A program made the translations under genes and the position numbers. A model generated the notes under the pieces. That model was given only the letters and a program-made list of their open reading frames with translations. It ran no database searches and was not told where the DNA came from. 64,000 bases of DNA from Bifidobacterium coryneforme (GTDB lineage: Bacteria > Actinomycetota > Actinomycetes > Actinomycetales > Bifidobacteriaceae). Position 1 is the stretch's first letter. Each line of letters opens with the position of its first letter. The DNA lies in NCBI RefSeq assembly GCF_000737865.1, contig NZ_CP007287.1, positions 1,558,972 through 1,622,971 on the forward strand, in the 5' to 3' direction. Below are positions 32,081 through 43,258 of this stretch, piece by piece.

Positions 32081-33026
32081 TCAGCTGATATCGACCCTTT
32101 TCACGATCAGGGTTCCCAGGAAATAGAAGACCGCCGCCCACACAACCATGATCAGACCAGCCTGCCACCACAGCGGAAGGAAACCCGTAACGTCAGAGGG
32201 AGGTGCAGTCTGCCCGCCCAAAAAGAGACCGAGCAGATCCATCGGTAGAATGCTGGTCAGGGTATCCAACCAGGCAAAGTACCTGCTTACCGCCCGAAGG
32301 ATGCTGAGAAGCATGGGGGCTATCAGAATCAACCCCAACACCGTCATGACACCGCCGACAGTCGACCGGCACGCGGCACCGATGCCCAGGGCCATGACGG
32401 CGAAAACCGCCAGGAAGAGGGGACCACCCAGGAGGTTCAACCAGGGCAGTGATACCTGGGAGGCCTCGAGTTCGGTCTTGCCGGGTGCTGAAAGGGTGAG
32501 CTGCACAGCAGCCCAGGAAAGAAGGACCCCAATCTGGGAGGTTATCCATGTCAGGACGGCCAGGTAGGCGGCCTTCGCGGCCAGAACTGTGCCGCGACGT
32601 GGATTGCTGGTCAGGGTGGCAGTGATGGAGGATCCGGTGAACTCCGAACTGATTGCAGAGAACACCCATGACGCCGACCACGATGATGGCCATGCTCAGC
32701 CCCGCCCCCGTGGATAGCCAGTAATCCGACATGGCTATGGGAGCGGGGGTTTTCAGAGGCTTCCCCGTGGTTGGATTGATCGTGCTCAGGTACTTGTAGC
32801 TCCAGGCCGAGGCGAAAGCTCCGAAAGGCTCAAGGAGCAGGGCCAGGGCGACCATGATCCATGTCGACTTGAGCGAATTCAGCTTGAGCATTTCGCCATG
32901 CAGGGCCCGGAGGAAGGAGAGATGGACCCGCGAGGGGGCGAGGTCCCTCCTGCTCCCGGCGGACGCTGCGCGGATATCGACTATGTGTCGGGCACCATCG
33001 GGGGCCCTGTGCGCCACACGTCTCAT
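32081..33026 (-). pseudogene. Frameshifted ABC-2 type permease
   Basis: Two overlapping minus-strand frames make up one ABC transporter permease of about 310 residues. The 5' frame (from 33026) codes for a basic start, SLKSTWIMVALALLLEPFGA and VVGVMGV, then loses similarity. The frame at 32665 resumes directly with FSAISSEFTGSSITATLTS, helices, and the C-terminus VKRVDIS. The break is at about 32660-32675 and fits one extra base in the CCC run at 32665-32667, or a two-base loss. The start codon overlaps the ATPase stop (ATGA), so the gene was once coupled to it. A real mutation, sequencing error or recoding cannot be told apart here. Confidence 0.8.
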
Positions 33027-34006
33027 CGCCTGCCTCCCCTCGACTTGTTGCGGGCATCTGCCTCGGGGTCGGCAACAACCCGGGACCGATATTCGACCTG
33101 CCCGTGGGTGGCTTTCATGTAGGCCTCCTCCAGCGAGGCCTTCTCCTGGCAGAACTCGTACAGGACGACCTGGTCATTGGCCAGGATGGTGGCCGTTGAC
33201 GCCAGGGGCGCCCCCTCTATACGGAAGAGGGCCGCGTCGGGTGGACATGCCGAGTCCGACGGCAGCCTGGTGATATGGATTCCCGCTGCCGTCGACAGGG
33301 CGGCCATGAACTCATTGGGTTGAGGAGTGACCGCCCTGATGGATTCGTGCGAGTGCTCCTGGATGAAGCGGTCGACCGTGGTTCGCTCCATGATGCGACC
33401 CTGCCCGATGATGACCAGGTCATCGGCGGTCAAGGCCACCTCACTCATCAGATGGGAGCTCAAGAGGACCGCCTTGCCCTGGGCGGCAGCGGACCTGCAG
33501 AGTTCGCGCACCCACTTGACCCCATCGGGATCAAGACCGTTGATGGGTTCGTCCAGGACAAGGTTCCTGGGATCGCCCAGAAGGGCCGCCGCAATGGAGA
33601 GCCGTTGACTCATACCCAGGGAGAAGGAGCCGGCGCTCTTGTTCTTTACGCCTGTCAGTCCCACCATCTCCATGACCTCGTCGACCCGAGCCACAGGAAT
33701 CCCGTTGGAGGCGGCCAGGGAACGCAGATGGGCATAAGCCGAGCGCGACTTGTGGGCTGACCTGGGATTGAGCACCGCCCCGACCGAAGTCATCGGTGAC
33801 TCGAGTTTGGTGAAAGGCCTGCCGTCTATCAGAGCACGCCCTTTTTCAGGCTTGATCAAGGCCAGGCAGGCCCGCATGGTGGTGGATTTTCCAGCCCCGT
33901 TTGGTCCAAGGAAACCGGTGACGCGGCCATCCGGGACTGTGAAGGTGACATCATCTATGGCCTTTTTGCCACGAAAGCTCTTAGTCAGATGTTCAACCTC
34001 TATCAT
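33023..34006 (-). CDS. ABC transporter ATP-binding protein
   Basis: A 327-residue ABC ATPase. Walker A is GFLGPNGAGKSTTMRA (about 37-44), the signature is SFSLGMSQRLSIAAALLG, Walker B is NLVLDEPINGLD, and the switch histidine is in SSHLMSE. It resembles the drug- or bacteriocin-type (CcmA-like) ATPases that work with ABC-2 permeases, here the frameshifted gene at 32081-33026. The ATG at 34006 is preceded by TATGCT six bases upstream and no good ribosome site, consistent with a leaderless start. If the permease is truly broken, this ATPase lacks its obvious partner. Confidence 0.9.
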   Translation of the reverse strand: MIEVEHLTKSFRGKKAIDDVTFTVPDGRVTGFLGPNGAGKSTTMRACLALIKPEKGRALIDGRPFTKLESPMTSVGAVLNPRSAHKSRSAYAHLRSLAASNGIPVARVDEVMEMVGLTGVKNKSAGSFSLGMSQRLSIAAALLGDPRNLVLDEPINGLDPDGVKWVRELCRSAAAQGKAVLLSSHLMSEVALTADDLVIIGQGRIMERTTVDRFIQEHSHESIRAVTPQPNEFMAALSTAAGIHITRLPSDSACPPDAALFRIEGAPLASTATILANDQVVLYEFCQEKASLEEAYMKATHGQVEYRSRVVADPEADARNKSRGGRR

Positions 34007-34105
34007 GTCCTGAGCATAACAGTTTCTCACTACACCTGTCGTGCATCCGCCCGGCCCCACGCCAATGCAAATGAGGTACGGGCGGCACGTATGCACACCG
34101 AAACC

Positions 34106-34834
34106 TCAGGAAAGGCGACCGCCCCCTGCACGCTGGGCAATCCAGGAATGCATGGCCACGGCGGCAGCGGCCCCGGCATTGATGGAGCGGACGGAACCGA
34201 ACTGAGAGATATAGACCACATCATCGGCCAGGTCCAGGGCCTTCTGGGAAAGACCCGGCCCTTCGGCGCCGAAGATCATCAGGCAACGATCCGGGAAGTC
34301 GTAGGTCTCGATGGGACCGGCACCGGGCACATTGTCGATGGCGATCAGCCTGGGCATGGGGACACCGGACCTGCCGGCCTCGTCTCGCAGGTCATCGACC
34401 ATGGTATCGATACTGGGATGGTGAACCACGTGCTGGTACAGCTCGGTCATCAGGGCACCCTTGCGGTTCCACTTGTGGGGGCCGACGATGTGGACCCGAC
34501 CTGCGGCGAAGGCATTGGCTGTGCGGACCATGGAACCGATGTTGAAGTCATGGGTCCAGTTCTCGACAGCCACTTCGAACCCGTGACGACCTCTGCGGTC
34601 CAAATCATCCCGAATGGCCTCAACAGTCCAATACCGATAGCGATCAAGCACATTCCGTCGATCGCCCTGGTCCAGAAGATCGCTGTCGAGTCTCGGATCA
34701 TAGGCGACGGAACCGGGATCGTCCGGGCGGGGCAAATCAGGATGTTCTTCGGCCCAGGGCCCCAATCCCACTTGCCGGAAGACAGGTTCGCCCGACTCTT
34801 TGGCCGCCTGGGTGATGGGATTCGGTTCCCTCAT
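34106..34834 (-). CDS. TrmH/SpoU family RNA methyltransferase
   Basis: A 242-residue SPOUT-class enzyme that 2'-O-methylates rRNA or tRNA with S-adenosylmethionine. The three family motifs are present: VENWTHDFNIGSMVRTANAF (motif 1, with the conserved asparagine and arginine), CLMIFGAEGPGLS (motif 2), and FGSVRSINAGAAAAVAMHSW (motif 3 of the knot). Motif 3 has SINAGAA where SLNVSVA is common. The target nucleotide is not predictable. It overlaps the upstream PRTase-like gene by 4 bases (ATGA). Confidence 0.88.
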   Translation of the reverse strand: MREPNPITQAAKESGEPVFRQVGLGPWAEEHPDLPRPDDPGSVAYDPRLDSDLLDQGDRRNVLDRYRYWTVEAIRDDLDRRGRHGFEVAVENWTHDFNIGSMVRTANAFAAGRVHIVGPHKWNRKGALMTELYQHVVHHPSIDTMVDDLRDEAGRSGVPMPRLIAIDNVPGAGPIETYDFPDRCLMIFGAEGPGLSQKALDLADDVVYISQFGSVRSINAGAAAAVAMHSWIAQRAGGGRLS

Positions 34835-35538
34835 CGCTCCTGGTCCTTGCCCGGGTTGAACTGCTGCTCGTTGAAGGCACAGATGAAGGGCAGGCTGGTC
34901 TTCGAATCATCGACCGTATCGACAACCTGGATGGTGGGCAGTCCGCCGTCGAGCTCGCCCAACCCACTAGCGGCTTCAGGGCCGAGCCCTCCGACCAGGG
35001 AGGCGATGGCCAGAGGTTCGGCACCCTGCCGCTGGATGATGCTGCAATCGAGACTGAGTTCGTTCCCCTTACGCAGGGTGACCAGTGATGATGTCTGCAC
35101 ATAGGACTTCTGACTGAGCCAGGCATCCAGGAGGATGACCCTCTTCCCCTCAATGGATGGTCCTTTGATGGACGGGTAGACGAAATCCATGACGAAGGCG
35201 TTCAGGGCCTGTCCCCTTGAGGCGGCGGCGTGGAGCATGGCATCGGCCAGGGGGACGGCGGCAGCGGTCAGGGCACCGACTGCATCGTAATCATCGACCG
35301 AGTAGCCGGCATCTTCGAGGGTATCCAGAAGGACGTGACCGGCCAGCTCCGCACCCTGATGGTCGAAGGTGACCCCGCTGAGTTCCGTAAAGGGGCGCCC
35401 GTCAATCTCACGTGACAGGAGTTCCCTCAGCTGATCGATCGGCTCCATCATGCTCCGGGCGGACTGGTCAAGTGCCAGGTCGGGGGTCCCAGTGGGACGG
35501 AAGGAGCGGGTCCGTTCTGTGTCTGTTGCCTTGCTCAT
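34831..35538 (-). CDS. Phosphoribosyltransferase-fold protein lacking the PRPP motif
   Basis: A 235-residue protein resembling orotate-type phosphoribosyltransferases in overall order: LAGHVLLDTLEDAGYSVDDY, then DAVGALTAAAVPLADAMLHAA, and a final AIASLVGG strand. Where the family has the VDDVITTG-type PRPP-binding loop, this protein reads VILLDAWLSQKSYVQTSS (135-151): one acidic residue and the Thr-Gly loop are missing. Classical PRPP chemistry is therefore unlikely; a ligand-binding or structural role is inferred. The ATG at 35538 has TAGTCT seven bases upstream. It lies between rmuC (48-base gap) and the TrmH gene (4-base overlap). Confidence 0.68.
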   Translation of the reverse strand: MSKATDTERTRSFRPTGTPDLALDQSARSMMEPIDQLRELLSREIDGRPFTELSGVTFDHQGAELAGHVLLDTLEDAGYSVDDYDAVGALTAAAVPLADAMLHAAASRGQALNAFVMDFVYPSIKGPSIEGKRVILLDAWLSQKSYVQTSSLVTLRKGNELSLDCSIIQRQGAEPLAIASLVGGLGPEAASGLGELDGGLPTIQVVDTVDDSKTSLPFICAFNEQQFNPGKDQER

Positions 35539-35586
35539 GCCTACCAGACTAACGCCGGTTGCCAACGGGCAGGCAGTCCAGGCAGG

Positions 35587-36948
35587 TCAGGCTTCATCTC
35601 GGGGACCGTCAGGCAGAACCTCCGGAGCAGTCAGTTCCCGCAGGTTGGCCTTGCCGGAGTCGATCATATTCACCGGGTCGATGACCTTGGTCGGGTCCAG
35701 GTTCTGCAACTTCCTGGCCGTAACCAGGACCCTGGATTCCAGTGAGGCGGCGAAATTGTTGTAGGCGGCAACGGTACTGGTGATGGACTTGCCCAACTTG
35801 TTGGCACGGTCGCCCAGTACGACGAACCGCTCATAGAGCTCATGGGTCAGTGTGAAAAGCGTCTTGGCATCATCGGTCAGGTTCTGCTGCTGCCAGGCAT
35901 AGGCCACCGACTTGAGCACGGCCCAGAGGGTGACCGGGGAGGTCAGGGCCACTTTCTGCGCGAAGGCATCATCCATCAAGGTCGGATCCACTTCCAGAGC
36001 GGCCTGAAGGAGGGAGTCATTGGGTATGAAGGCCACAACGAAGTCAGGAGCCGTGTCGAAAGCGTTCCAGTACTGCTTGTCGCCCAGAGTCTTGACATGG
36101 TCGCGCAAAGCCTTGGCATGGGCCTTGAGGAGATCGTCGCGACGGCGGAGGTCGTCATCCGATGCAGTATCGGGAATCTCGCAGGCCCGCTGGTACTCCG
36201 AGTATGGGGCCTTGGCATCGATGGGTATGGTCTTGCCTCCGGGCAGGTGAACCACCATGTCAGGGCGCAGGGTCTTGCCATCCGGCGAGGTGACCACCAC
36301 CTGGGTATCGAAGTCCACATGCTCCATCAGCCCTGCGGATTCGACGATGTTCTTGAGCTGCGCCTCACCCCAGGCCCCACGGACCTTGTTGTTGCGCAGG
36401 GCCGATGCCAGGGAGCTGGTCTCCTTGTCGAGCCTGCCTTGCTGCTCCCCCAGGATCTTGAGCTGCTGCCCCAGGGAGCCCATCTCCTGCTTGCGGCCCT
36501 CCTCTATCTGAGAGACCTTCTGCTGCAGGGCATCCAGGTTCTTCTGTACCGGCGCCAAAGCGGAAAGGACCTTGCTCTCCTCCTGCAGAGCCTCGGCCTG
36601 TCTGTGGCGCTTTTCCTCCTCCTGGGCCTGGGCTCGGAGCCTCTCCCGATCCAGGCGGACCTGTTCAGCCTGCTGGGCCTGGGCCAGTTGGGACTTGACA
36701 TAGGCCAACTCCTGGCTGAGGCCATCAACCCTGGTCCTGTATTCCACTGCGGCGGATTCCGACTCACGCAGTTCCTGCCGGGACTGTTCCAGCTGCGAGC
36801 GCAGATCTTCCGTCTCCCCCTCCCGAACAGGCAGGGGGGTCTGCCGACCCTGGGCCTTCCCGAGTGCATAGCCGACTGCCCCTCCAAGGACAAGCCCGAC
36901 CAGGAGAACCAGAGCAAGGATGATTGCAGAACCTATAGAATCGAACAT
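35587..36948 (-). CDS. rmuC: DNA recombination protein RmuC
   Basis: A 453-residue member of the RmuC family, which limits DNA rearrangement at inverted repeats and carries a nuclease-like fold. It has an N-terminal membrane helix (about 5-27), a long Gln/Glu/Arg coiled coil (about 40-175), and then the RmuC domain: KVRGAWGEAQLKNIVESAGL, RPDMVVHLPGGKTIPIDAKAP (in part), and YWNAFDTAPDFVVAFIPND. The aspartate and lysine of IPIDAKAP match the PD-(D/E)XK core. I use the ATG at 36948; the frame stays open upstream without conserved sequence. Confidence 0.92.
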   Translation of the reverse strand: MFDSIGSAIILALVLLVGLVLGGAVGYALGKAQGRQTPLPVREGETEDLRSQLEQSRQELRESESAAVEYRTRVDGLSQELAYVKSQLAQAQQAEQVRLDRERLRAQAQEEEKRHRQAEALQEESKVLSALAPVQKNLDALQQKVSQIEEGRKQEMGSLGQQLKILGEQQGRLDKETSSLASALRNNKVRGAWGEAQLKNIVESAGLMEHVDFDTQVVVTSPDGKTLRPDMVVHLPGGKTIPIDAKAPYSEYQRACEIPDTASDDDLRRRDDLLKAHAKALRDHVKTLGDKQYWNAFDTAPDFVVAFIPNDSLLQAALEVDPTLMDDAFAQKVALTSPVTLWAVLKSVAYAWQQQNLTDDAKTLFTLTHELYERFVVLGDRANKLGKSITSTVAAYNNFAASLESRVLVTARKLQNLDPTKVIDPVNMIDSGKANLRELTAPEVLPDGPRDEA

Positions 36949-37146
36949 ATGTTCTAGTAAACCCCATCTCATGGACCCGCCCGGCAGCATGTCCATATAG
37001 GAAGACCAGTGAGGTAATTAGTTTATTCGGCAAGGAACGGTCGGAACAGGGAACGCATTCCATGCAAAGAGGGCAAAATAGACATATCGGAGGCCCGAAT
37101 CCGTACAGCGACGTCCGAAACAATAGACCATGACGAAGGAGAACCG

Positions 37147-39246
37147 GTGGGTATCGATATCTTTCTGGCGATAGTCGGTCTTGTTGCAGCCTGCGCTGCA
37201 ACCTGGTTCATCATCCGGTACTTCCTCATGCCCTCGGGCAGCACGGATGCCAAGCAGGGGCAGGAGGGGGACGGGGGCGAGGAGCCGGCACGGGACGAAT
37301 GGACCGATATGGGTCGCCGGATCGATGGACTCGATGCCGAACGCCACCACCTGGTGCGTCTGGCCATAATCAGTACCATCCTGACCGCCCCGGTCCTGAT
37401 TCTGGACCTCTTCGGACGGTTCGCACCCGATGCCCTCCCCTCATGGCTGGCAAACCCTTGGATCCAGGCCATCCTGATCACCCCGGTCCTTTTCCACTGT
37501 GGACGCGGCATCATCCTGGACGGCTGGAGCGCCATACAGCATCGACGATGCACCCCCAATCTCCTGGCCACCCTGGCAACCGGCATCGCCTACCTGTACA
37601 GCCTGGCAACCTGCGTGGCCGGTTCCCTCCTGCCTGAGGGATCCCGATCCCCATACTTCGACGTAGTGGGCATGGTAATCACCCTTCTCCTCCTTGCTCG
37701 GATCCTTGAGGTCAGGACCCACTCCTCCCTGGCCCGGTCATATGAACTGCTCGCACGGACCCGACCTGGCTCAGGCAGGGTGCTCGACACTACGGAACTC
37801 AAGGAGTTGGATACAGACACCGGGGATGAATCCTGGTCCGGTCTGACAGGACATCAGGTGGCCCAGGACGACATAGCCACCGGAAGCCTGCTCCTGGTCA
37901 GGCAAGGCGAACGACTGGCTGACGACGGACAGGTGGTGGCCGGATTCGCCACCATCGACGAAAAGGAGCTGACCGGCGCGGAGGCCCCCCTCAGGTACGG
38001 GCCTGGTGACCATGTGCTTGCTTCCACCAAACTGGTCGAAGGCAACCTGATCATCAAGGTCGAGGCATCGGGCAAGGACACCTATGTATCCAGACTCATG
38101 CAGGTCATTCCCGATGCCTTGACCGGCCGTTCTCCCGCTGTGCACACCATCGACCGAAAGATACACACCGCCATCGCCTGGATTCTGATTGCAACCGTCT
38201 GGACCTTGATGGCCTGGCTCCTTTTCGGCCCCGATCCCAACCTGGCACACGCCGTCGCCAGCGCCTTCTGTGTCCTGGCCGTAGCCTGCCCGACGGCAGC
38301 CACCGTGACCGTACCTCTGGCGTTCAGAACGGCTCTGAATACCGGGATACAGAACGGAGTCCTCTTCACCTCACCCAGGGCCATGAGCAATCTGAGTCGG
38401 GTTGCGGCCGTGGCCGTAGACGATTCGGCCCTGTCCGATCAGTCAGACTCCTCCGATGGGGCACAGGTATACGAGGAATCCCTTATCCGGGCGGCCACAC
38501 ACCTGCGCTCCCTGAAAGTCATGAGCCTGGTCCTGGACGGCACCAGGGCCGAAACGGACAAGGCATCAGGTCACAGCATCAGCGCACGCATTGAGCGCGC
38601 AGCCCGGGTTGCCGGAGTGGATATGCTGGTCACCCAGTTGTCTGATACCCGTAAGGCCTACTGTCTGGAACGGTTGATTCATGACCTGGGGAAGCATACG
38701 GGTGATGCTCCTTCCGACGGAATCGAAGACACGAGCCACACCCCCAGTCCGGACAGGCTGGTGGCCCTGGCCGCAGACAGCCACGACCAGCCCGAAGCCA
38801 TGAAGAGAGCCCAGGTCCACATCTCCTTTGGGACCCGACCCGGGCGGGAATCCACCTCAGATACGGAACCCGACCTGATTCTGCGCAACGGAGACCTGGA
38901 CGGCATTGCCCGCGCCATCGAACTGAGCCAAGCCACAAAGCGAATAGTCAAAGAGAACCTGACCTGGTCGACCGTTTACAACATCGCGGCGCTGATTGTC
39001 GCCTCAGGCGTTCTTTATCCGCTCTTCGGCTGGATGCTCAATCCGATGATCGCCCCGGCGGCAGCGGCCATTGCCGCCATCCTGCCTATGGCAAACACCC
39101 GCCGCCTGCACCATCTCCATCACCTTCGTCGACGCTGGAGGGGACTGGCCCAAATCGACACCGACCACCTGCCCACAGTGGCGGCGCGTCGGCCCCAGAT
39201 CATCGTCGACAGCCAGTGGAATCCCGACAACCCCAACACCCGTTAG
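37147..39246 (+). CDS. P1B-type ATPase homologue with all catalytic motifs degenerate (pseudoenzyme)
   Basis: A 699-residue polytopic protein with the layout of copper/heavy-metal ATPases: helices, an actuator-like domain (about 195-320), the metal helix, a P-domain remnant and two terminal helices (FVKEN-like TKRIVKENLTWSTVYNIAAL). Each key motif is changed. The actuator TGE is TGA (276-278). The membrane CPC is ACPTAAT (381-383 CPT). The phosphorylation DKTGT is VDDSALS (Asp425 or Asp426 followed by Ser). The TGD position reads LVLDGTRAE, and GDGxND reads LAADSHDQPEA. Only about 110 residues separate the P-domain halves, so most of the nucleotide-binding domain is missing. The frame is intact, with AAGGAG before GTG 37147. 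Active metal pumping looks impossible; a regulatory or binding role is inferred. Confidence 0.78.
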   Translation: MGIDIFLAIVGLVAACAATWFIIRYFLMPSGSTDAKQGQEGDGGEEPARDEWTDMGRRIDGLDAERHHLVRLAIISTILTAPVLILDLFGRFAPDALPSWLANPWIQAILITPVLFHCGRGIILDGWSAIQHRRCTPNLLATLATGIAYLYSLATCVAGSLLPEGSRSPYFDVVGMVITLLLLARILEVRTHSSLARSYELLARTRPGSGRVLDTTELKELDTDTGDESWSGLTGHQVAQDDIATGSLLLVRQGERLADDGQVVAGFATIDEKELTGAEAPLRYGPGDHVLASTKLVEGNLIIKVEASGKDTYVSRLMQVIPDALTGRSPAVHTIDRKIHTAIAWILIATVWTLMAWLLFGPDPNLAHAVASAFCVLAVACPTAATVTVPLAFRTALNTGIQNGVLFTSPRAMSNLSRVAAVAVDDSALSDQSDSSDGAQVYEESLIRAATHLRSLKVMSLVLDGTRAETDKASGHSISARIERAARVAGVDMLVTQLSDTRKAYCLERLIHDLGKHTGDAPSDGIEDTSHTPSPDRLVALAADSHDQPEAMKRAQVHISFGTRPGRESTSDTEPDLILRNGDLDGIARAIELSQATKRIVKENLTWSTVYNIAALIVASGVLYPLFGWMLNPMIAPAAAAIAAILPMANTRRLHHLHHLRRRWRGLAQIDTDHLPTVAARRPQIIVDSQWNPDNPNTR

Positions 39247-39283
39247 ACCTGGCGATGGCATCCTATTCTGATTCCGCATAGTA

Positions 39284-39323
39284 AAGGCCGGCACTCCGAT
39301 AACAACTACGGAGTGCCGGCCTT
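39284..39323. terminator. Bidirectional terminator between the ATPase-like gene and clpB
   Basis: A perfect 15-bp stem, AAGGCCGGCACTCCG (39284-39298) with its complement at 39309-39323 and a ten-base loop, sits between two convergent genes. CTCTTC follows on the plus strand and TTTACTATG on the minus strand. Confidence 0.85.
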
Positions 39324-39340
39324 CTCTTCGATTCGCCGCA

Positions 39341-42112
<2,772 letters not shown>

Positions 42113-42222
42113 GGTTGTCCTCCAACAATCTTCCGCGTGACCCGCCGGAGCCGCCCGGTCAGACCATGCTTCGGTCATATCTGCATTAATCAACCCACAG
42201 ATGGACATACTTATTCCCAAAA

Positions 42223-42243
42223 CTTGAGTCTATATGACTCAGG
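42223..42243. promoter_or_regulatory. clpB: HAIR element (HspR operator) of clpB
   Basis: CTTGAGT (42223-42229), seven bases, then ACTCAGG (42237-42243) matches the HAIR consensus CTTGAGT-N7-ACTCAAG at 13 of 14 positions. It lies about 110 bases before the clpB ATG. In actinobacteria HspR binds this element to repress dnaK and clpB until heat shock. A further partial half-site, GTGAGTCAG, follows at about 42253. Confidence 0.88.
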
Positions 42244-42265
42244 TTTTTTAAGTGAGTCAGATACA

Positions 42266-42300
42266 GAAAACGGGACCCCGTCAATCGAACAGGGTCCCGT
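42266..42300 (-). terminator. Terminator of the YggS-FAH unit
   Basis: On the minus strand ACGGGACCC (complement of 42292-42300) and GGGTCCCGT (complement of 42270-42278) form a 9-bp stem with a 13-base loop, followed by TTTCTGT. It lies 93 bases after the 42393 stop codon and just before the clpB promoter region. Confidence 0.75.
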
Positions 42301-42392
42301 TCACCAAGGAAGACGTCACACCGGATGAGGGTCATCCCGGCTGCGACCCAGGGCCGCCTGCAACCCCTAACAACCGATTCGGAAAATCGGCC

Positions 42393-43208
42393 TTACTCGT
42401 CGATGACCACGTTGCGCAGGTCACCGATGCCATCAACGTGGACCGTGGCCTCATCCCGCCCCTGCAAGGAACCTGACGCGTTGGGGGTGCCGGTCATGAT
42501 CACGTCACCCGGAAGCAAGGTGGCGAAACTGGAGATGAAGGCAATCTGCTCGGGGATGGAGTGAATCAGATTGGCCGTGGTGCCGCTGGCCTCGGGCACC
42601 TCCTCGCCGTTGAGCCTGAAGGATATCCTCGCATCCCGGTAATCCAGATCGGTTTCAATCCAGGGACCGAGCGGGCAGGCGGTATCGAAACCCTTGCAGC
42701 GGGTCCACATGGGGTCATCCTGCTGGAGGTCGCGCAGGGTCACATCATTGACGCAGGTATATCCCAGCACGTAGTCCATGGCCTCGGCCTCGCTGACCTT
42801 GCGTGCGATACGCCCTATGACCACAGCCACCTCGGGCTCGTAGTTCATGTCCTTGCTGTAGGAGGGCTTGATAATCGGATCATCAGGGCCGATAACCGAG
42901 GTGGATGGTTTCATGAAGACCATAAGGCGCTCAGGCGGCTCCGGGTTCACAGCCTGACCCTTCTCCGCCATATAGGCGGCATGGGCCCGATAGTTCTTGG
43001 CGGCACCATATATCTTGGACGGAATGACCGGCGCCAGCAGGCGCACATTCTCGTCGTCCAGGGCATAACGCTTACCCGTGGGCTCCACCTGCTGCCCGGT
43101 CAGGGGGTACCCGCTCAGCTCAACCAGATAGTCCTTGCCGTCCTGCTTGTCCTCCTGGACGAAGGCATAGCGAGGAGTATTACCTATGGAAAAACGCGCG
43201 ATTCTCAT
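42393..43208 (-). CDS. Fumarylacetoacetate hydrolase family protein
   Basis: A 271-residue metal-dependent hydrolase/decarboxylase of the FAH superfamily. Signature elements are KIYGAAKNYRAHAAYM, PEPPERLMVFMKPST, the metal ligands in YEPEVAVVIGR, and YTCVNDVTLRDLQ with the third ligand. FIDTACPLGPW-like FDTACPLGPWIET and the closing PGDVIMTGTPN complete the domain. Members act on 2-keto acids such as oxaloacetate, acylpyruvates or homoprotocatechuate products; which one is unknown here. It follows the YggS gene by 50 bases. Confidence 0.9.
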   Translation of the reverse strand: MRIARFSIGNTPRYAFVQEDKQDGKDYLVELSGYPLTGQQVEPTGKRYALDDENVRLLAPVIPSKIYGAAKNYRAHAAYMAEKGQAVNPEPPERLMVFMKPSTSVIGPDDPIIKPSYSKDMNYEPEVAVVIGRIARKVSEAEAMDYVLGYTCVNDVTLRDLQQDDPMWTRCKGFDTACPLGPWIETDLDYRDARISFRLNGEEVPEASGTTANLIHSIPEQIAFISSFATLLPGDVIMTGTPNASGSLQGRDEATVHVDGIGDLRNVVIDE

Positions 43209-43258
43209 AGGGACAGTCTAGCCCCTGGGAGAGTCCGTCGAGGAGTCCGGTCCGCCCC

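Noticed and set aside
32650..32680. Programmed frameshifting in the ABC permease
   Set aside because: There is no slippery heptamer with a downstream pseudoknot or internal ribosome-like stimulator that I can see; a plain frameshift is simpler.
34106..37000. A defence island built from rmuC, a PRTase-like protein and a methyltransferase
   Set aside because: RmuC and TrmH are housekeeping families, base composition matches the surroundings, and no effector or mobile gene is present.
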